Positions 1 through 8,828 of a stretch of DNA of 64,000 nucleotides are shown one piece after another. This DNA is from Streptomyces rhizosphaerihabitans (GTDB taxonomy: Bacteria; Actinomycetota; Actinomycetes; Streptomycetales; Streptomycetaceae). The notes beneath the pieces are model-generated. The model saw nothing but the letters and a program-made list of their open reading frames with translations. It was not told the origin of the DNA and did no database searches. The position numbers and the translations under genes are program-made. The number at the start of each line of letters is the position of its first letter. The stretch's first letter is position 1. The stretch lies in contig NZ_JAODTZ010000045.1 in NCBI RefSeq assembly GCF_025399795.1, positions 25,705 to 89,704 on the forward strand, given 5' to 3'.

Positions 1-1356
1 CGCAGTGCCGAGGTGGGCCTCCCACAGGGCGCGGTGCCAGGCCCGTACGACCTCTGCGTAGTCGTTCTCCGAGGACAGGCGGCCGTCGTGCGCTCCTGCC
101 CACCAGGAGTTCCAGTCGTGCAGGATCGCGATGTCGGAACTTACATGACCGCCCGTCACATAAGGGCTCAGAAGGGCGAGTTCGGCACCTATCCGCTTGA
201 TCTCCTGGAAGGTGCGCCCCCGCTCCCCCGCGTGGCCGATCATCCCCGAGTGGAACTTCTCCGCACCCTGCCGGGACTGCCGCCACTGGAAGTAGCAGAC
301 GGCGTCGGCGCCACGCGCCACGGCCTGCAGCGACCACAGCCGGTTCAGCCCGCGCGGCTTGGGGTGGTTCACGCCGCGCCAGTTGACCGCTCCGGCCGCC
401 TGTTCCATGAGCATCCAGGGGCCGCCCCCGGCCTGGGAGCGCGTCATGTCCTGGATGAGCGCGCCGTTCTGCGCGCCGAGGGGGTCGCGCGGGTCCGGAT
501 AGATGTCGACCGAGACGACGTCCTCCTCGGCGGCCCACCGCCAGGCGTCCTGTCCGACCCACATCGGCATGAAGTTGCTGGTCACCGGAGTGTGCGGGCT
601 GTGGCGGCGCACGATGTCCCGCTCGGCGGCGTAACACTCCAGGAGCATGTCGGAGGTGAACCGCTTGAAGTCCAGCACATGCGTCGGGTTCTTCATGTAG
701 TGCGCGTGACGCGGCGGGATGACCTCGTGCCAGTCGTCATAGCCCTGACCCCAAAAGGCCGTTCCCCACGCCTTGTTGAGGGCTTCGACGGTTCCGTACC
801 TGTCCCGGAGCCAGCGGCGGAAGGCGGCGGCCGCCTCGTCGCCGTAGTCGACGGTGCAGTACTCGTTGTTGATGTGCCACATCGTGAGAGCGGGGTGGCT
901 CCCGTAGCGGGCGGCCAGGTCCTCGGTGATGGCGGCGGCACAGCGGCGGTAGACGGCGCTGGAGTGCGAGAAGTGCTGCCGGGAGCCCCACCATTCGGTG
1001 CGGCCGTCCTCGTCCCGGGGCAGTGTCCCGGGGTGCAGCCGGCCCATCCAGGGCGGCGGCGAGGAGGTGGGCGTGGCGAGCACGACGCCGATGCCGTGCT
1101 CGTGCATCAGGTCCATCAGTCGGTCCAGCCAGCCGAACTCCCTTGCTCCCGGGCGTGGTTCCAGCCTGGCCCAGGAAAAGACGCCGAGGGTGACGGAGTT
1201 GACGCCGGCCTCCTTCATGAGCCGGACGTCCTCGTGCCAGGTCTCCTCGGGCCACTGCTCGGGGTTGTAGTCGCCGCCGAACAGGACACGGCCCCGGGTG
1301 GCGTCGCTCAGACTCGGCCGCCGGGACTCCGGGCCGATTCCGCGGGGCGTGCGCAT
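1..1356 (-). CDS. GH42 beta-galactosidase, 3' end cut by window edge
   Basis: Hydrolyses terminal beta-galactosides, probably in the cytoplasm because no signal peptide is seen. The 452 codons visible run off position 1 without a stop, so the C-terminal part (trimerisation and beta-sandwich domains of the family) is missing. The N-terminus has the GH42 signature GGDYNPEQWPEE and GVFSWARLEP. The general acid/base is Glu165 in HINNEY and the nucleophile is Glu318 in WMLMEQ. Start is ATG at 1356 with GAGGTAGG seven or so bases upstream. It lies downstream of the sugar ABC transporter genes on the same strand, so it likely acts on sugar imported by that system. The family call is firm. The exact substrate (lactose, galacto-oligosaccharide, arabinogalactan fragment) is not readable. 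Confidence 0.93.
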   Translation of the reverse strand, partial: MRTPRGIGPESRRPSLSDATRGRVLFGGDYNPEQWPEETWHEDVRLMKEAGVNSVTLGVFSWARLEPRPGAREFGWLDRLMDLMHEHGIGVVLATPTSSPPPWMGRLHPGTLPRDEDGRTEWWGSRQHFSHSSAVYRRCAAAITEDLAARYGSHPALTMWHINNEYCTVDYGDEAAAAFRRWLRDRYGTVEALNKAWGTAFWGQGYDDWHEVIPPRHAHYMKNPTHVLDFKRFTSDMLLECYAAERDIVRRHSPHTPVTSNFMPMWVGQDAWRWAAEEDVVSVDIYPDPRDPLGAQNGALIQDMTRSQAGGGPWMLMEQAAGAVNWRGVNHPKPRGLNRLWSLQAVARGADAVCYFQWRQSRQGAEKFHSGMIGHAGERGRTFQEIKRIGAELALLSPYVTGGHVSSDIAILHDWNSWWAGAHDGRLSSENDYAEVVRAWHRALWEAHLGTA

Positions 1357-1503
1357 GACCTACCTCGATCGGGGTGAGGAGTGGACCGCCGCGGCCGACC
1401 GCTGGTCAGGAGCAGGTCGGCCGCGGCGAGCGGAGGGCAGACGGAGCGGATGAGGGAGCGCGGGGGGGAGCCGGAGGTACGGGGCGTGAAGGGCCGGCCG
1501 GGG

Positions 1504-2439
1504 TCAGCCCTTCACCGCGCCGGTGAGCATGCCCTTCTTGAAGTGCCGCTGGACGAAGGGCGAGAGGACCGCGACCGGCAGCAGCGCCATCACCATGACG
1601 GCCATCTGGACGGCGAGCGGCGACAGTTGACCGGTGTTGATCTGCGTGGCGAGTCCGACGGGACGCTCCTGCTTCTGCACCAGCTGGATCATGACGTTCT
1701 GCAGCGGCATCATGTCCTGGTCGGTCAGGTAGATCGAGGCGTTGAACCAGGCGCTCCAGTAACCGACCGCGTAGAACAGCGAGATCACCGCGAGGACCGC
1801 CCGGGACAGCGGCATCACGATCTGCCACAGGATGCGCCAGTCGCCCGCCCCGTCGATGCGGGCGCTGTCGATGAGTTCGGGCGAGATGCCCATGAAGAAC
1901 GCGCGCAGCACCAGGATGTTGAAGACGCTGACCGCGCTGGGGAGGATCAGCGCGAGATAGCTGTCGGTGAGGCCGAGCGCCTGCACCAGCAGATAGGTGG
2001 GGATGAGTCCGGCGCCGAAGAACATCGTGGCGAGCAGCAGCATCAACAGCCAGCGGTGGCCGAGCGATCCGGCGCGCGAGAGCCCGTAGGCGCACAGGAC
2101 CGACACCGTCATGCTGAACAGGGTGCCGGCCAGGGTCACGCCGACGCTGACGAGCGCGGCGCGCTGCACCTGGCCGCCGGTGAGCAGTTCCTTGTAGGCG
2201 ACGAGGGTGAAGCTCTTGGGGATGACGACCAGCCCGCCCGCCGCGTCGATGGTCTTCTTCGACTGGAGGCTGGTGACGACCACGATCCAGAGCGGGAAGA
2301 GGATCGCGAAGGCGGCCAGGGTGAGGGTGAGCCCCTTGCCCGCGAGGCCGGCCTTCGACGGCTTCTCCTCCCAGGGCGGCCGGGGAGGCGCCGCCCAGCG
2401 GCCGGGCTTGTCGCGCGGTTCGTAGGTGACGGCGGTCAT
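1504..2439 (-). CDS. carbohydrate ABC transporter permease, LplC/MalG-like
   Basis: Inner-membrane permease (311 aa) of a CUT1-type sugar importer. It has six predicted membrane segments after a Pro-rich cytoplasmic N-terminus of about 35 residues, and the EAA-type loop (ARIDGAGDWRILWQIVMP) that docks on the ATPase. The start overlaps the stop of the upstream permease in an ATGA (2436-2439), a sign of translational coupling. No ATPase is present in the cluster. In Streptomyces such importers commonly share the MsiK ATPase encoded elsewhere, and that is the likely case here. Family is certain, substrate is inferred from the neighbouring GH42 and GH3 genes. Confidence 0.93.
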   Translation of the reverse strand: MTAVTYEPRDKPGRWAAPPRPPWEEKPSKAGLAGKGLTLTLAAFAILFPLWIVVVTSLQSKKTIDAAGGLVVIPKSFTLVAYKELLTGGQVQRAALVSVGVTLAGTLFSMTVSVLCAYGLSRAGSLGHRWLLMLLLATMFFGAGLIPTYLLVQALGLTDSYLALILPSAVSVFNILVLRAFFMGISPELIDSARIDGAGDWRILWQIVMPLSRAVLAVISLFYAVGYWSAWFNASIYLTDQDMMPLQNVMIQLVQKQERPVGLATQINTGQLSPLAVQMAVMVMALLPVAVLSPFVQRHFKKGMLTGAVKG

Positions 2440-3500
2440 TTCTTGTACACCCCCTGCTCACCCATGAGATGGGCGACCTTGTTGGCGGTCAGGACGAGCC
2501 CCAGGCCGACCACGCCCTTGATCAGTCCGGCGGCCGCGGCGTAGCCGAAGTCCTGGTTGCGGATGCCGTTCCACCACACGTAGGTGTCGAGGACCTCGGA
2601 GGCTCCGGGGCCCACCGAGTCGCGCTGGAGCAGGAGTTGTTCGAAGCCGACGGTGAGCGCGTCGCCGACGCGCAGCACCAGGAGCAGGGCGATCACCGGG
2701 CGCAGGGCGGGCAGGGTGATGTGCCACATCCTGCGCCAGCGTCCGGCCCCGTCCATGGCGGCGGCCTCGTACAGGTCGGGCGAGACGGACGACAGGGCCG
2801 CGAGGAAGACGATGATGCCCCAGCCCGCGTCCTTCCAGACGCCCTCGGCCGTCACCAGGAACTTGAAGATCCCCGGATCGGTCATCAGGTCGATGCCTTG
2901 GTGGCCGTGTTGGCGCAGGGTCTGCGCGATGATGCCCGCCCCGCCGAAGATCTGCTGGAAGACGGTGACGACGAGGACCCAGGAGAAGAAGTGCGGGAGG
3001 TACATGACCGCCTGGGCGACCGCCCGGACCCGGGGCCTGACCACGCTGTTGATGAGCAGCGCGAGGCCGACCGGGATCGGGAAGTACAGCACGAGCTGGA
3101 GGAAGAACAGCACGAAGGTGTTCTGCAACGCGTGCCAGAAGCCCGAGTCCGCGAAGATCCGCTGGAAGTTCTCCAGGCCGGTCCAAGGGCTCTGGAACAT
3201 CGCGACGAAGCCGTTGTCGCTGAGATACGGGTCGTAGTCCTGGAAGGCGACGATGTTGCCGAGGACGGGGATGTAGTTGAAGAGGAGGACCAGCGCGATC
3301 GCCGGGAGGGTCATCAGGATCAGAGTGCGGTCGCGTCCGAACCGCAGCCGGAAGCCCAGCTTTCCGGCGTCCCGTCCGGCGCTCCGCCGGGCCCGCCGTC
3401 GGGCGGCGCGCCCGGCGGCGCCGTCCGGCGGACCCCCGTCCGGGCTCCTCCTGCCCGCCTTGGCCCCGGCCCTGCTCCGAGGCACCGTGCTGTGCGACAC
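2436..3500 (-). CDS. carbohydrate ABC transporter permease, LplB-like
   Basis: Second permease of the sugar importer (354 aa). The first 60 residues are Arg/Gly/Ala-rich and cytoplasmic, followed by six predicted membrane segments starting near LILMTLPAIALVLLFNYI. The EAA loop reads EAAAMDGAGRWRRMWHITLP. Start is GTG at 3500 (MSHSTV) with GGAG about ten bases upstream, 26 bases after the stop of the binding-protein gene. It forms one transcription unit with the binding protein upstream and the other permease and GH42 gene downstream. LplB-type permeases pair with long binding proteins of about 550 residues, as here. Confidence 0.93.
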   Translation of the reverse strand: MSHSTVPRSRAGAKAGRRSPDGGPPDGAAGRAARRRARRSAGRDAGKLGFRLRFGRDRTLILMTLPAIALVLLFNYIPVLGNIVAFQDYDPYLSDNGFVAMFQSPWTGLENFQRIFADSGFWHALQNTFVLFFLQLVLYFPIPVGLALLINSVVRPRVRAVAQAVMYLPHFFSWVLVVTVFQQIFGGAGIIAQTLRQHGHQGIDLMTDPGIFKFLVTAEGVWKDAGWGIIVFLAALSSVSPDLYEAAAMDGAGRWRRMWHITLPALRPVIALLLVLRVGDALTVGFEQLLLQRDSVGPGASEVLDTYVWWNGIRNQDFGYAAAAGLIKGVVGLGLVLTANKVAHLMGEQGVYKK

Positions 3501-3526
3501 GGCCTTCTCCTTGCCTCAGTCCTGGG

Positions 3527-5206
3527 TCACTTGGCCGCGGAGCCGTTGTCGTCGAGCAGCTTCTTGTACCAGGCGCGCAGGTCGTCCCCGCCCTTCTGCT
3601 TCCAGTCCGCGACGGCCTGCTGCATGTCGCCGATCTTCTTGCGGCCGCGGACGATGTCGTCCTCCAACTGCTCGAAGTCGTTGGCGAGGTTGGTCCACCG
3701 GCTGGGCTCGGTGATGGTCAGGCCGTAGAAGGAGGACTTCTTGGTGAAGGCGCCCATGCGCTGCTGCCACTCGACCTGGAGCTTGGCGATCTCCGGCAGA
3801 TCGGGGTGGGCGAGGTAGGCGGCCGGGTCGCCGGTGTAATCGTAGGCGCCGTTGACCTCGTTGGTGCCCTTGGTCGTCTTGGTGGGCAGGCCGTCCTTGA
3901 CCGTGTAGTCGGTGCCCTCGACGCCGTACACCGTGAGCATGTACTCCTTGGTGCCGTACGGGGCCGCGCAGTAGTCGGCGAGCGCGAGGAAGTCCTTGAT
4001 CTGCTGCTTGGACGCCTTCTTGCTGACGAAGGTGAAGATGCCGGCGGGCTGGGTCGCCCAGAGTGTGGGGTCGCCGCCGTCGGGGCCGAAGATGTCGAAC
4101 GCGCCCATCTCGAAGTCCGTCTTCTGGGTGCGCTGTTCGGCCGTCTTGCCGTACCAGTAGGACAGGTCGCCGTTGAAGACGAGGGACTGGCCCGCACCGA
4201 AACGGTTGGACGCGTCGCCCTTGACGGCCTTGGCGTCGGGGTGGACGACGCCCGCCGCGTACAGCTTGCGCGTCCACTCCAGGGCGTCGAGGTACTCGGC
4301 GGTCTCGATCCGGTTGACCAGCTTGCCGTCCCGAAGGTCCCACCACAGTGCCTTGTCGCTGCCGTTGAGGACGCCGTAGATGTTGAAGGCCGTCCACTTG
4401 AGGTCGTCGCAGGCCCACACCTTCGCCTTGGCGTCGGTGGCCTCCTTCGCCCAGGACAGGAACTCATCGGGGGACTTGGGCAGGGTGTAGCCCTTCTTGG
4501 CGAAGATGTCCTTGCGGTAGAAGGCCGCGATGTTCGTGACGTACGAGGCCGGCATCGGGATCGCGCGCAGCAGGCCGCCGAAGATGGAGCGCTGCCAGGC
4601 GTCGGTCGGTACGGCCGCGAGGTTCGGGTAGTCCTTGACCTTGTCGCCCGACAGGTACGGGCCGAGGTCGGCGAACTTGGCGTTGATGGCGGTCGGTATC
4701 TTGCCGTTCAGATTCCAGCCCGGGACGACCACCACGTCGGGGATGTCGCTGGAGGCGAGGATCGCGCCCAGCTTCTCGTCATAGGTGTTGCCGTCCTGGT
4801 TCTGCCAGGTCGCCTTGATGCCGATGGCCTCGTTCATGGCCGTGTAGTACGCGTTGTCGTCGGCCGGCGGGGTACCCCAGAACGGCGACATGATCTTCAG
4901 GTCGCTGCCGCCGCCCAGCTTCTTCGGGACGGACGTCTTCAGCGTGTTCAGGTCGATCGCCCGGGTGAACCCGGCCGCCGATCCGTTCTTCGACGGAAGG
5001 TCGGGCGTGACGACGCTCGACGCCACGAACGTCGGAAGGATCTTCTGCGCGTCCTTGCCCGAGGTGGTGCCGTCCTTGTTGCCGTCCTGTCCGCCTCCGC
5101 AGGCGGCGAGCAGGGGCATTCCGCCGGCCACGGCGGCCGCTGCGACCGCCGTGGAGGCGAGGAAGCTTCTCCGGCTGGGGGCGGAGGTGGCGGAGTTCGG
5201 CGTCAT
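3527..5206 (-). CDS. extracellular sugar-binding lipoprotein of ABC importer (LplA-like)
   Basis: Lipid-anchored solute receptor of 559 aa, the length usual for the LplA/LipO branch of family 1 binding proteins. The leader has a twin arginine (SRRSFLAS, Arg12-13) and a lipobox LLAAC with Cys36 as the lipidated residue, so Tat export is likely. A low-complexity linker follows (about residues 37-50). Start is ATG at 5206 with AAGGG eight bases upstream. It is the first gene of the operon with both permeases and the GH42 enzyme, and it faces the GH3 gene across a promoter with two LacI-type operators. The ligand is unknown, most likely a beta-linked oligosaccharide. Confidence 0.92.
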   Translation of the reverse strand: MTPNSATSAPSRRSFLASTAVAAAAVAGGMPLLAACGGGQDGNKDGTTSGKDAQKILPTFVASSVVTPDLPSKNGSAAGFTRAIDLNTLKTSVPKKLGGGSDLKIMSPFWGTPPADDNAYYTAMNEAIGIKATWQNQDGNTYDEKLGAILASSDIPDVVVVPGWNLNGKIPTAINAKFADLGPYLSGDKVKDYPNLAAVPTDAWQRSIFGGLLRAIPMPASYVTNIAAFYRKDIFAKKGYTLPKSPDEFLSWAKEATDAKAKVWACDDLKWTAFNIYGVLNGSDKALWWDLRDGKLVNRIETAEYLDALEWTRKLYAAGVVHPDAKAVKGDASNRFGAGQSLVFNGDLSYWYGKTAEQRTQKTDFEMGAFDIFGPDGGDPTLWATQPAGIFTFVSKKASKQQIKDFLALADYCAAPYGTKEYMLTVYGVEGTDYTVKDGLPTKTTKGTNEVNGAYDYTGDPAAYLAHPDLPEIAKLQVEWQQRMGAFTKKSSFYGLTITEPSRWTNLANDFEQLEDDIVRGRKKIGDMQQAVADWKQKGGDDLRAWYKKLLDDNGSAAK

Positions 5207-5336
5207 TGCGTCAACCCTTCATGGCGCACAGCAGGACACCCGGCGGTGGAGCCGTCGGCTGCGGTGTCTTGAGTGGATCTGCCTGAGCTGAAGCGGTCCT
5301 CGGGGGACTGTGCCCTCCGAGGAGGGAAGCCCATCA

Positions 5337-5352
5337 ATCGAAGCGCTTCGAT
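5337..5352. promoter_or_regulatory. LacI-family operator O1 (binding-protein side)
   Basis: Perfect 16-base palindrome ATCGAAGCGCTTCGAT, 131 bases upstream of the binding-protein start. The central CG pair and 14-base core TCGAAGCGCTTCGA are typical of LacI/GalR-family sites such as the CebR box of Streptomyces. The same core recurs at 5520-5533. The cognate repressor is not in the window. Confidence 0.75.
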
Positions 5353-5490
5353 GTTGCTGCGAGGTTAAGTGAACGCCTGAGGGTGCACAAGGGTCGATCC
5401 CAAGATTCCTCGGAGGTGTCACGCAACAAGGGTTGCCCGTCCGGCACTTGATATCTCTGGCGGGAAACGGAGGTGTTGCGCCCGGGTGTC

Positions 5491-5520
5491 TTGACACCCA
5501 CCCCTTGGCCGATCGAGCAT
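5491..5520 (+). promoter_or_regulatory. candidate promoter for GH3 gene
   Basis: TTGACA at 5491-5496, an 18-base spacer, then GAGCAT at 5515-5520. The -35 element is consensus and the -10 is weak. The predicted start point falls inside operator O2, which suits repression by a LacI-type protein. Confidence 0.45.
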
Positions 5521-5534
5521 CGAAGCGCTTCGAA
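5519..5534. promoter_or_regulatory. LacI-family operator O2 (GH3 side)
   Basis: Contains the 14-base palindrome TCGAAGCGCTTCGA (5520-5533), identical to the core of O1. It ends 36 bases before the GTG start of the GH3 gene and abuts the candidate -10 element. Confidence 0.75.
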
Positions 5535-5569
5535 AGTACTTCGCCGCTCCACCGCAAAGGGATCACCAC

Positions 5570-8500
5570 GTGACCGCAGAGACGCCACCCATGCCGCCCT
5601 TCCGTGATGCGAGCCTGCCGTTCGCGAAGCGCATCGACGACCTGCTGGCGCGGCTCACCCTCGACGAACGGATCGCGTTCCTGCACCAGTTCGCGCCCGC
5701 CGTCGAGCGACTCGGAGTGCGGGCCTTCCGCACCGGCCAGGAGGCACTGCACGGGGTCGCCTGGATGGGTCCGGCGACGGTGTTCCCCCAGGCCGTCGGG
5801 CTCGGCGCGACCTGGAACGAGGATCTCGTGCGCCGGATCGGGGAGGCCGTCTCGTCGGAGGTGCGCGCGATGCGCGCCCGCGACGACCGCGTGGGCCTCA
5901 ACGTCTGGTCCCCCACGGTCAATCTGCTGCGCCACCCGCTGTGGGGCCGCAACGAGGAGGGCTACTCGGAGGACCCGGCGCTCACCTCCGCCGTCGCCAC
6001 CGCGTACACCCGCGGGCTGCGCGGCGACCACCCGGCCTACTGGCGTACGGCGCCGGTCCTCAAGCACTGGCTCGCGCACAACAACGAGACCGGCAGGGAC
6101 ACTTCGTCCTCCTCCGTCCGCCCGCGCGTGCTGCACGAGTACGACCTGCGCGCCTTCCGCGACACGGTCCTGGCGGGCGCCGTCGCCGGGGTGATGCCCG
6201 CGTACAACCTGGTCAACGGCCGCCCCAACCACGTCTCGCCGTATCTGCGCGAGCACCTGCGGGCCTGGACCGACCAGGAGCTGCTGGTCTGCTCGGACGC
6301 GGGAGCGCCCTCCAACCTGGTCGACTCCGAGCACTACTTCGACACCCACGAGGAAGCCACCGCCGCCGCGCTCCTCGCCGGCGTCGACAGCTTCACCGAC
6401 CACGGCACGGACGGCTCGCGGATCGCCGAACGCGTCCGGGGCGCCCTGGAGCGGGGCCTGCTGACCGAGGCCGGCATCGACACCGCGGTCCGCCGCCAGC
6501 TCGCCGTGCGCTTCCGGCTGGGCGAGTTCGACCCGGACCTCGACCCGTACGCCGGCACCGGCGACTTCGACACGCCCGCCCACCGCGCGCTCGCCCTGGA
6601 GGCCGCGGAACAGGCGATCGTCCTGCTCAAGAACGACGGTCTGCTGCCGCTGCGCCCCGGTGTCCGGGTCGCCGTCGTCGGCCTGCTCGCCGACGAGTGC
6701 AAGCTCGACTGGTACAGCGGAACGCTCATCCACCGTTCGACCCCGCTGGAGGGCCTGTACGAGCGTTTCGGCGCCGAGCGTGTGGACTTCGCCGAGGGCG
6801 TGGACCGCGTACGTCTGAGGACGTCGTCCGGCGGGTATCTCGCGGTACCCGCCGCCGATGACGCGTCCGGCGAGGTGCGCGGCGCCGAGGGCGCCCTCGA
6901 CCCGGCGCTCCTCGCGGGCCGTACGGACCTGGCCCCGCTGACCGCCGACGCCGCCGGCACCGAACTGGCGCTGATCGACTGGGGCGAGGGAGTCCTCACC
7001 CTGCGCGCCCCCGACGGCCGGTATCTCTCCGTCGCCGACGACGGCTTCGTCCGCGCCTCCGCCGACCAGCCGGGCGGCTGGGTCGTCCAGGAGACCTTCC
7101 GGCTGGAACCCTCCGCATCCCATGAGAACGGCCACCTCCTCAAGCACCTGGGGACGGGCAGGTACGTCTCCGTCGCCGCCGACGGCGTGAAGGTTGCCGA
7201 GGAGGACGCCGGGAACCCCGAGATCTTCGGGCTGGAGTTCGGCGAACGCGGCGAGGACGCGGTGGCCCGCGCCGCCGCCGCGGCCGACGTGGTCCTCGTC
7301 GTCGCGGGCAACGACCCGCACATCAACGGCCGCGAGACCGAGGACCGTACGACACTGCGGCTGCCCGCCCAGCAGGAGCGGCTGCTGCGGGCCGCCCGCG
7401 CGGCGAACCCGGACACGGTGCTGGCCCTGGTCTCCGCCTACCCGTACGCCGTCGACCATGCCGATCTGCCCGCCCTGCTGTGGACCGCGCACGGCGGCCA
7501 GGCGGCGGGCACCGCGCTGGCCCGCGTCCTCGCCGGGGACGTCTCCCCCGCAGGCCGCCTCCCGCAGACCTGGTACGCCGGGGACGACGACCTGCCCGGC
7601 CTTCTGGACTACGACGTGATCGGCGGCCGGCAGACCTATCTCTACTTCGAGGGGACTCCGATGTTCCCGTTCGGACACGGTCTGTCCTACGCCTCGTTCG
7701 CCTACGACGACCTTCAAGTCCACCGGGACGCGGACGCGTTGACGGTCCGCTGCACCGTCACCAACACGGCGACCGTGACCGCCGACGAGGTCGTCCAGCT
7801 CTACATCCGCGCGCTCGCCCCGTCCGTGCCCCGTCCGCGCCGTGAACTGGCCGCGCACCGCCGGGTACGGCTCGCCCCGGGCGCCTCGACGGCCATCTCC
7901 TTCGAGCTGCCGCTCCGCGCCCTGGAGTTCTGGGACGTGGCACTCGGCCGCCGGCGTCTGGAGCCTGGCGCGTACGAACTGCTGGTCGGTGCGTCCAGCG
8001 AGGACATCCGGCTCGGCGCGACCGTCGAACTCGACGGCGAACCGGGCGCTCCCCGCCCCGTCCGCGAACGCGGCCTGAACGCGGCCGACTTCGACGAGCA
8101 GCGGAACACCGCGATCGTCGACCGCGCGAAGGCGGCGGGCGACGCGGTGACCCCGGCGGACAGCGGCACGGGCGAACTTCTCTACCGGGACTGCGACTTC
8201 GGCGAGGGGGTCACCGGGGTCGTCATCGAGGCGACGGGCGAGGGGGTCGTCGAACTCTCGCTGGACGGCGGCCCGTCGACGTCCTGGCTCCCGGCGGGCG
8301 GTGCGCCGGACACCGGACTGCCGCCAGGCGGTGCGCGGGTCACCGAACCGCGGCCCCGCGATGCGCGGGTCAACGAACCGCAGCCGCACGGTGCGCGTGT
8401 CACCGAACTGCCGCCGGACGGCAAGCCGGTCGCCGAAGTCACGCTGAGCGGAACGCGAGGGCCCTACGACTACCGCACCCTCACCGCCCCGTTCACCGCC

Positions 8501-8572
8501 GACGGTGTGCACGACGTCCACCTCAGACTGCGCGGCCCCGTCCGGCTCGCGCACGTCGGCTTCTCCGGCTGA
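5570..8572 (+). CDS. GH3 beta-glycosidase with beta-trefoil insert and C-terminal extension
   Basis: A 1000-residue glycoside hydrolase of family 3, likely a cytoplasmic beta-glucosidase or beta-xylosidase since there is no signal peptide. Residues about 1-340 form the catalytic barrel, with nucleophile Asp243 in LLVCSDAGA and the substrate loop KHWLAHNNE. The second domain begins near residue 345 (EQAIVLLKNDG) and is interrupted at about 412-560 by a segment with three GxYLSV-like repeats, a fascin-type beta-trefoil pattern where many GH3 enzymes carry a PA14 domain. The second domain resumes (VVAGNDPHINGRETEDR), then a fibronectin-III-like domain (about 720-830). The last 140 residues look CBM6-like and contain a 10-residue tandem repeat. 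Start is GTG with AAGGG upstream. It is divergent from the sugar importer and probably co-regulated with it. Confidence 0.9.
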   Translation: MTAETPPMPPFRDASLPFAKRIDDLLARLTLDERIAFLHQFAPAVERLGVRAFRTGQEALHGVAWMGPATVFPQAVGLGATWNEDLVRRIGEAVSSEVRAMRARDDRVGLNVWSPTVNLLRHPLWGRNEEGYSEDPALTSAVATAYTRGLRGDHPAYWRTAPVLKHWLAHNNETGRDTSSSSVRPRVLHEYDLRAFRDTVLAGAVAGVMPAYNLVNGRPNHVSPYLREHLRAWTDQELLVCSDAGAPSNLVDSEHYFDTHEEATAAALLAGVDSFTDHGTDGSRIAERVRGALERGLLTEAGIDTAVRRQLAVRFRLGEFDPDLDPYAGTGDFDTPAHRALALEAAEQAIVLLKNDGLLPLRPGVRVAVVGLLADECKLDWYSGTLIHRSTPLEGLYERFGAERVDFAEGVDRVRLRTSSGGYLAVPAADDASGEVRGAEGALDPALLAGRTDLAPLTADAAGTELALIDWGEGVLTLRAPDGRYLSVADDGFVRASADQPGGWVVQETFRLEPSASHENGHLLKHLGTGRYVSVAADGVKVAEEDAGNPEIFGLEFGERGEDAVARAAAAADVVLVVAGNDPHINGRETEDRTTLRLPAQQERLLRAARAANPDTVLALVSAYPYAVDHADLPALLWTAHGGQAAGTALARVLAGDVSPAGRLPQTWYAGDDDLPGLLDYDVIGGRQTYLYFEGTPMFPFGHGLSYASFAYDDLQVHRDADALTVRCTVTNTATVTADEVVQLYIRALAPSVPRPRRELAAHRRVRLAPGASTAISFELPLRALEFWDVALGRRRLEPGAYELLVGASSEDIRLGATVELDGEPGAPRPVRERGLNAADFDEQRNTAIVDRAKAAGDAVTPADSGTGELLYRDCDFGEGVTGVVIEATGEGVVELSLDGGPSTSWLPAGGAPDTGLPPGGARVTEPRPRDARVNEPQPHGARVTELPPDGKPVAEVTLSGTRGPYDYRTLTAPFTADGVHDVHLRLRGPVRLAHVGFSG
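8297..8439 (+). repeat. 30-bp in-frame tandem repeat inside GH3 gene
   Basis: Four 30-base units (8297-8326, 8327-8356, 8357-8386, 8387-8416) plus a diverged partial unit. They encode GGAPDTGLPP, GGARVTEPRP, RDARVNEPQP and HGARVTELPP. The array interrupts a beta-sandwich-like C-terminal domain, probably in a surface loop. Confidence 0.85.
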
Positions 8573-8593
8573 GGGTCCGGAGGAGCCGGCACA

Positions 8594-8629
8594 GGGGTCC
8601 GGCACCGGAAGGCATCGGTGCCGGGCCCC
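8594..8629 (+). terminator. terminator of GH3 gene
   Basis: A 14-bp stem (GGGGTCCGGCACCG with CGGTGCCGGGCCCC, one G-U pair) and an 8-base loop, 22 bases after the GH3 stop codon. A pyrimidine-rich TTCTCT tail follows without a true U-run, as is common in Streptomyces. Confidence 0.75.
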
Positions 8630-8647
8630 TTCTCTGGCGACCTTAGC

Positions 8648-8662
8648 TGAAAACGATTGTCA
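8648..8662. promoter_or_regulatory. Zur-like box without an obvious target gene
   Basis: TGAAAACGATTGTCA resembles the 15-base 7-1-7 zinc-uptake-regulator site of Streptomyces (consensus close to TGAAAATGATTTTCA). It sits just after the GH3 terminator. The nearest downstream transcript on the plus strand is the candidate small RNA starting about 165 bases later. No zinc gene is adjacent. Confidence 0.4.
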
Positions 8663-8795
8663 CTAGACATGCCGTTTTCGGTCACGTCCCGACGGACGGA
8701 CGGCCGGAGCCCGTGGGTGTCTTCGAGCTCTTCCGAGAACACCCGGCCGCACACCTGCCGCGAATGCTCAGCAGTCCCGCCCCGGGCCGGGGCGT

Positions 8796-8823
8796 TTGTT
8801 CCTCCCTGGCCGTGCGCTAACAT
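8796..8823 (+). promoter_or_regulatory. candidate vegetative promoter of small RNA
   Basis: TTGTTC (8796-8801), a 16-base spacer, and TAACAT (8818-8823), a good HrdB-type -10. The predicted start is near 8829. No coding sequence follows before the intrinsic terminator at 8939-8977. Confidence 0.5.
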
Positions 8824-8828
8824 GATCT

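Noticed and set aside
5219..8605. 1128-codon minus-strand open frame opposite GH3
   Set aside because: Complement of a well-supported GH3 gene. Val/Gly/Arg-rich translation without domains, typical of GC-rich antisense frames.
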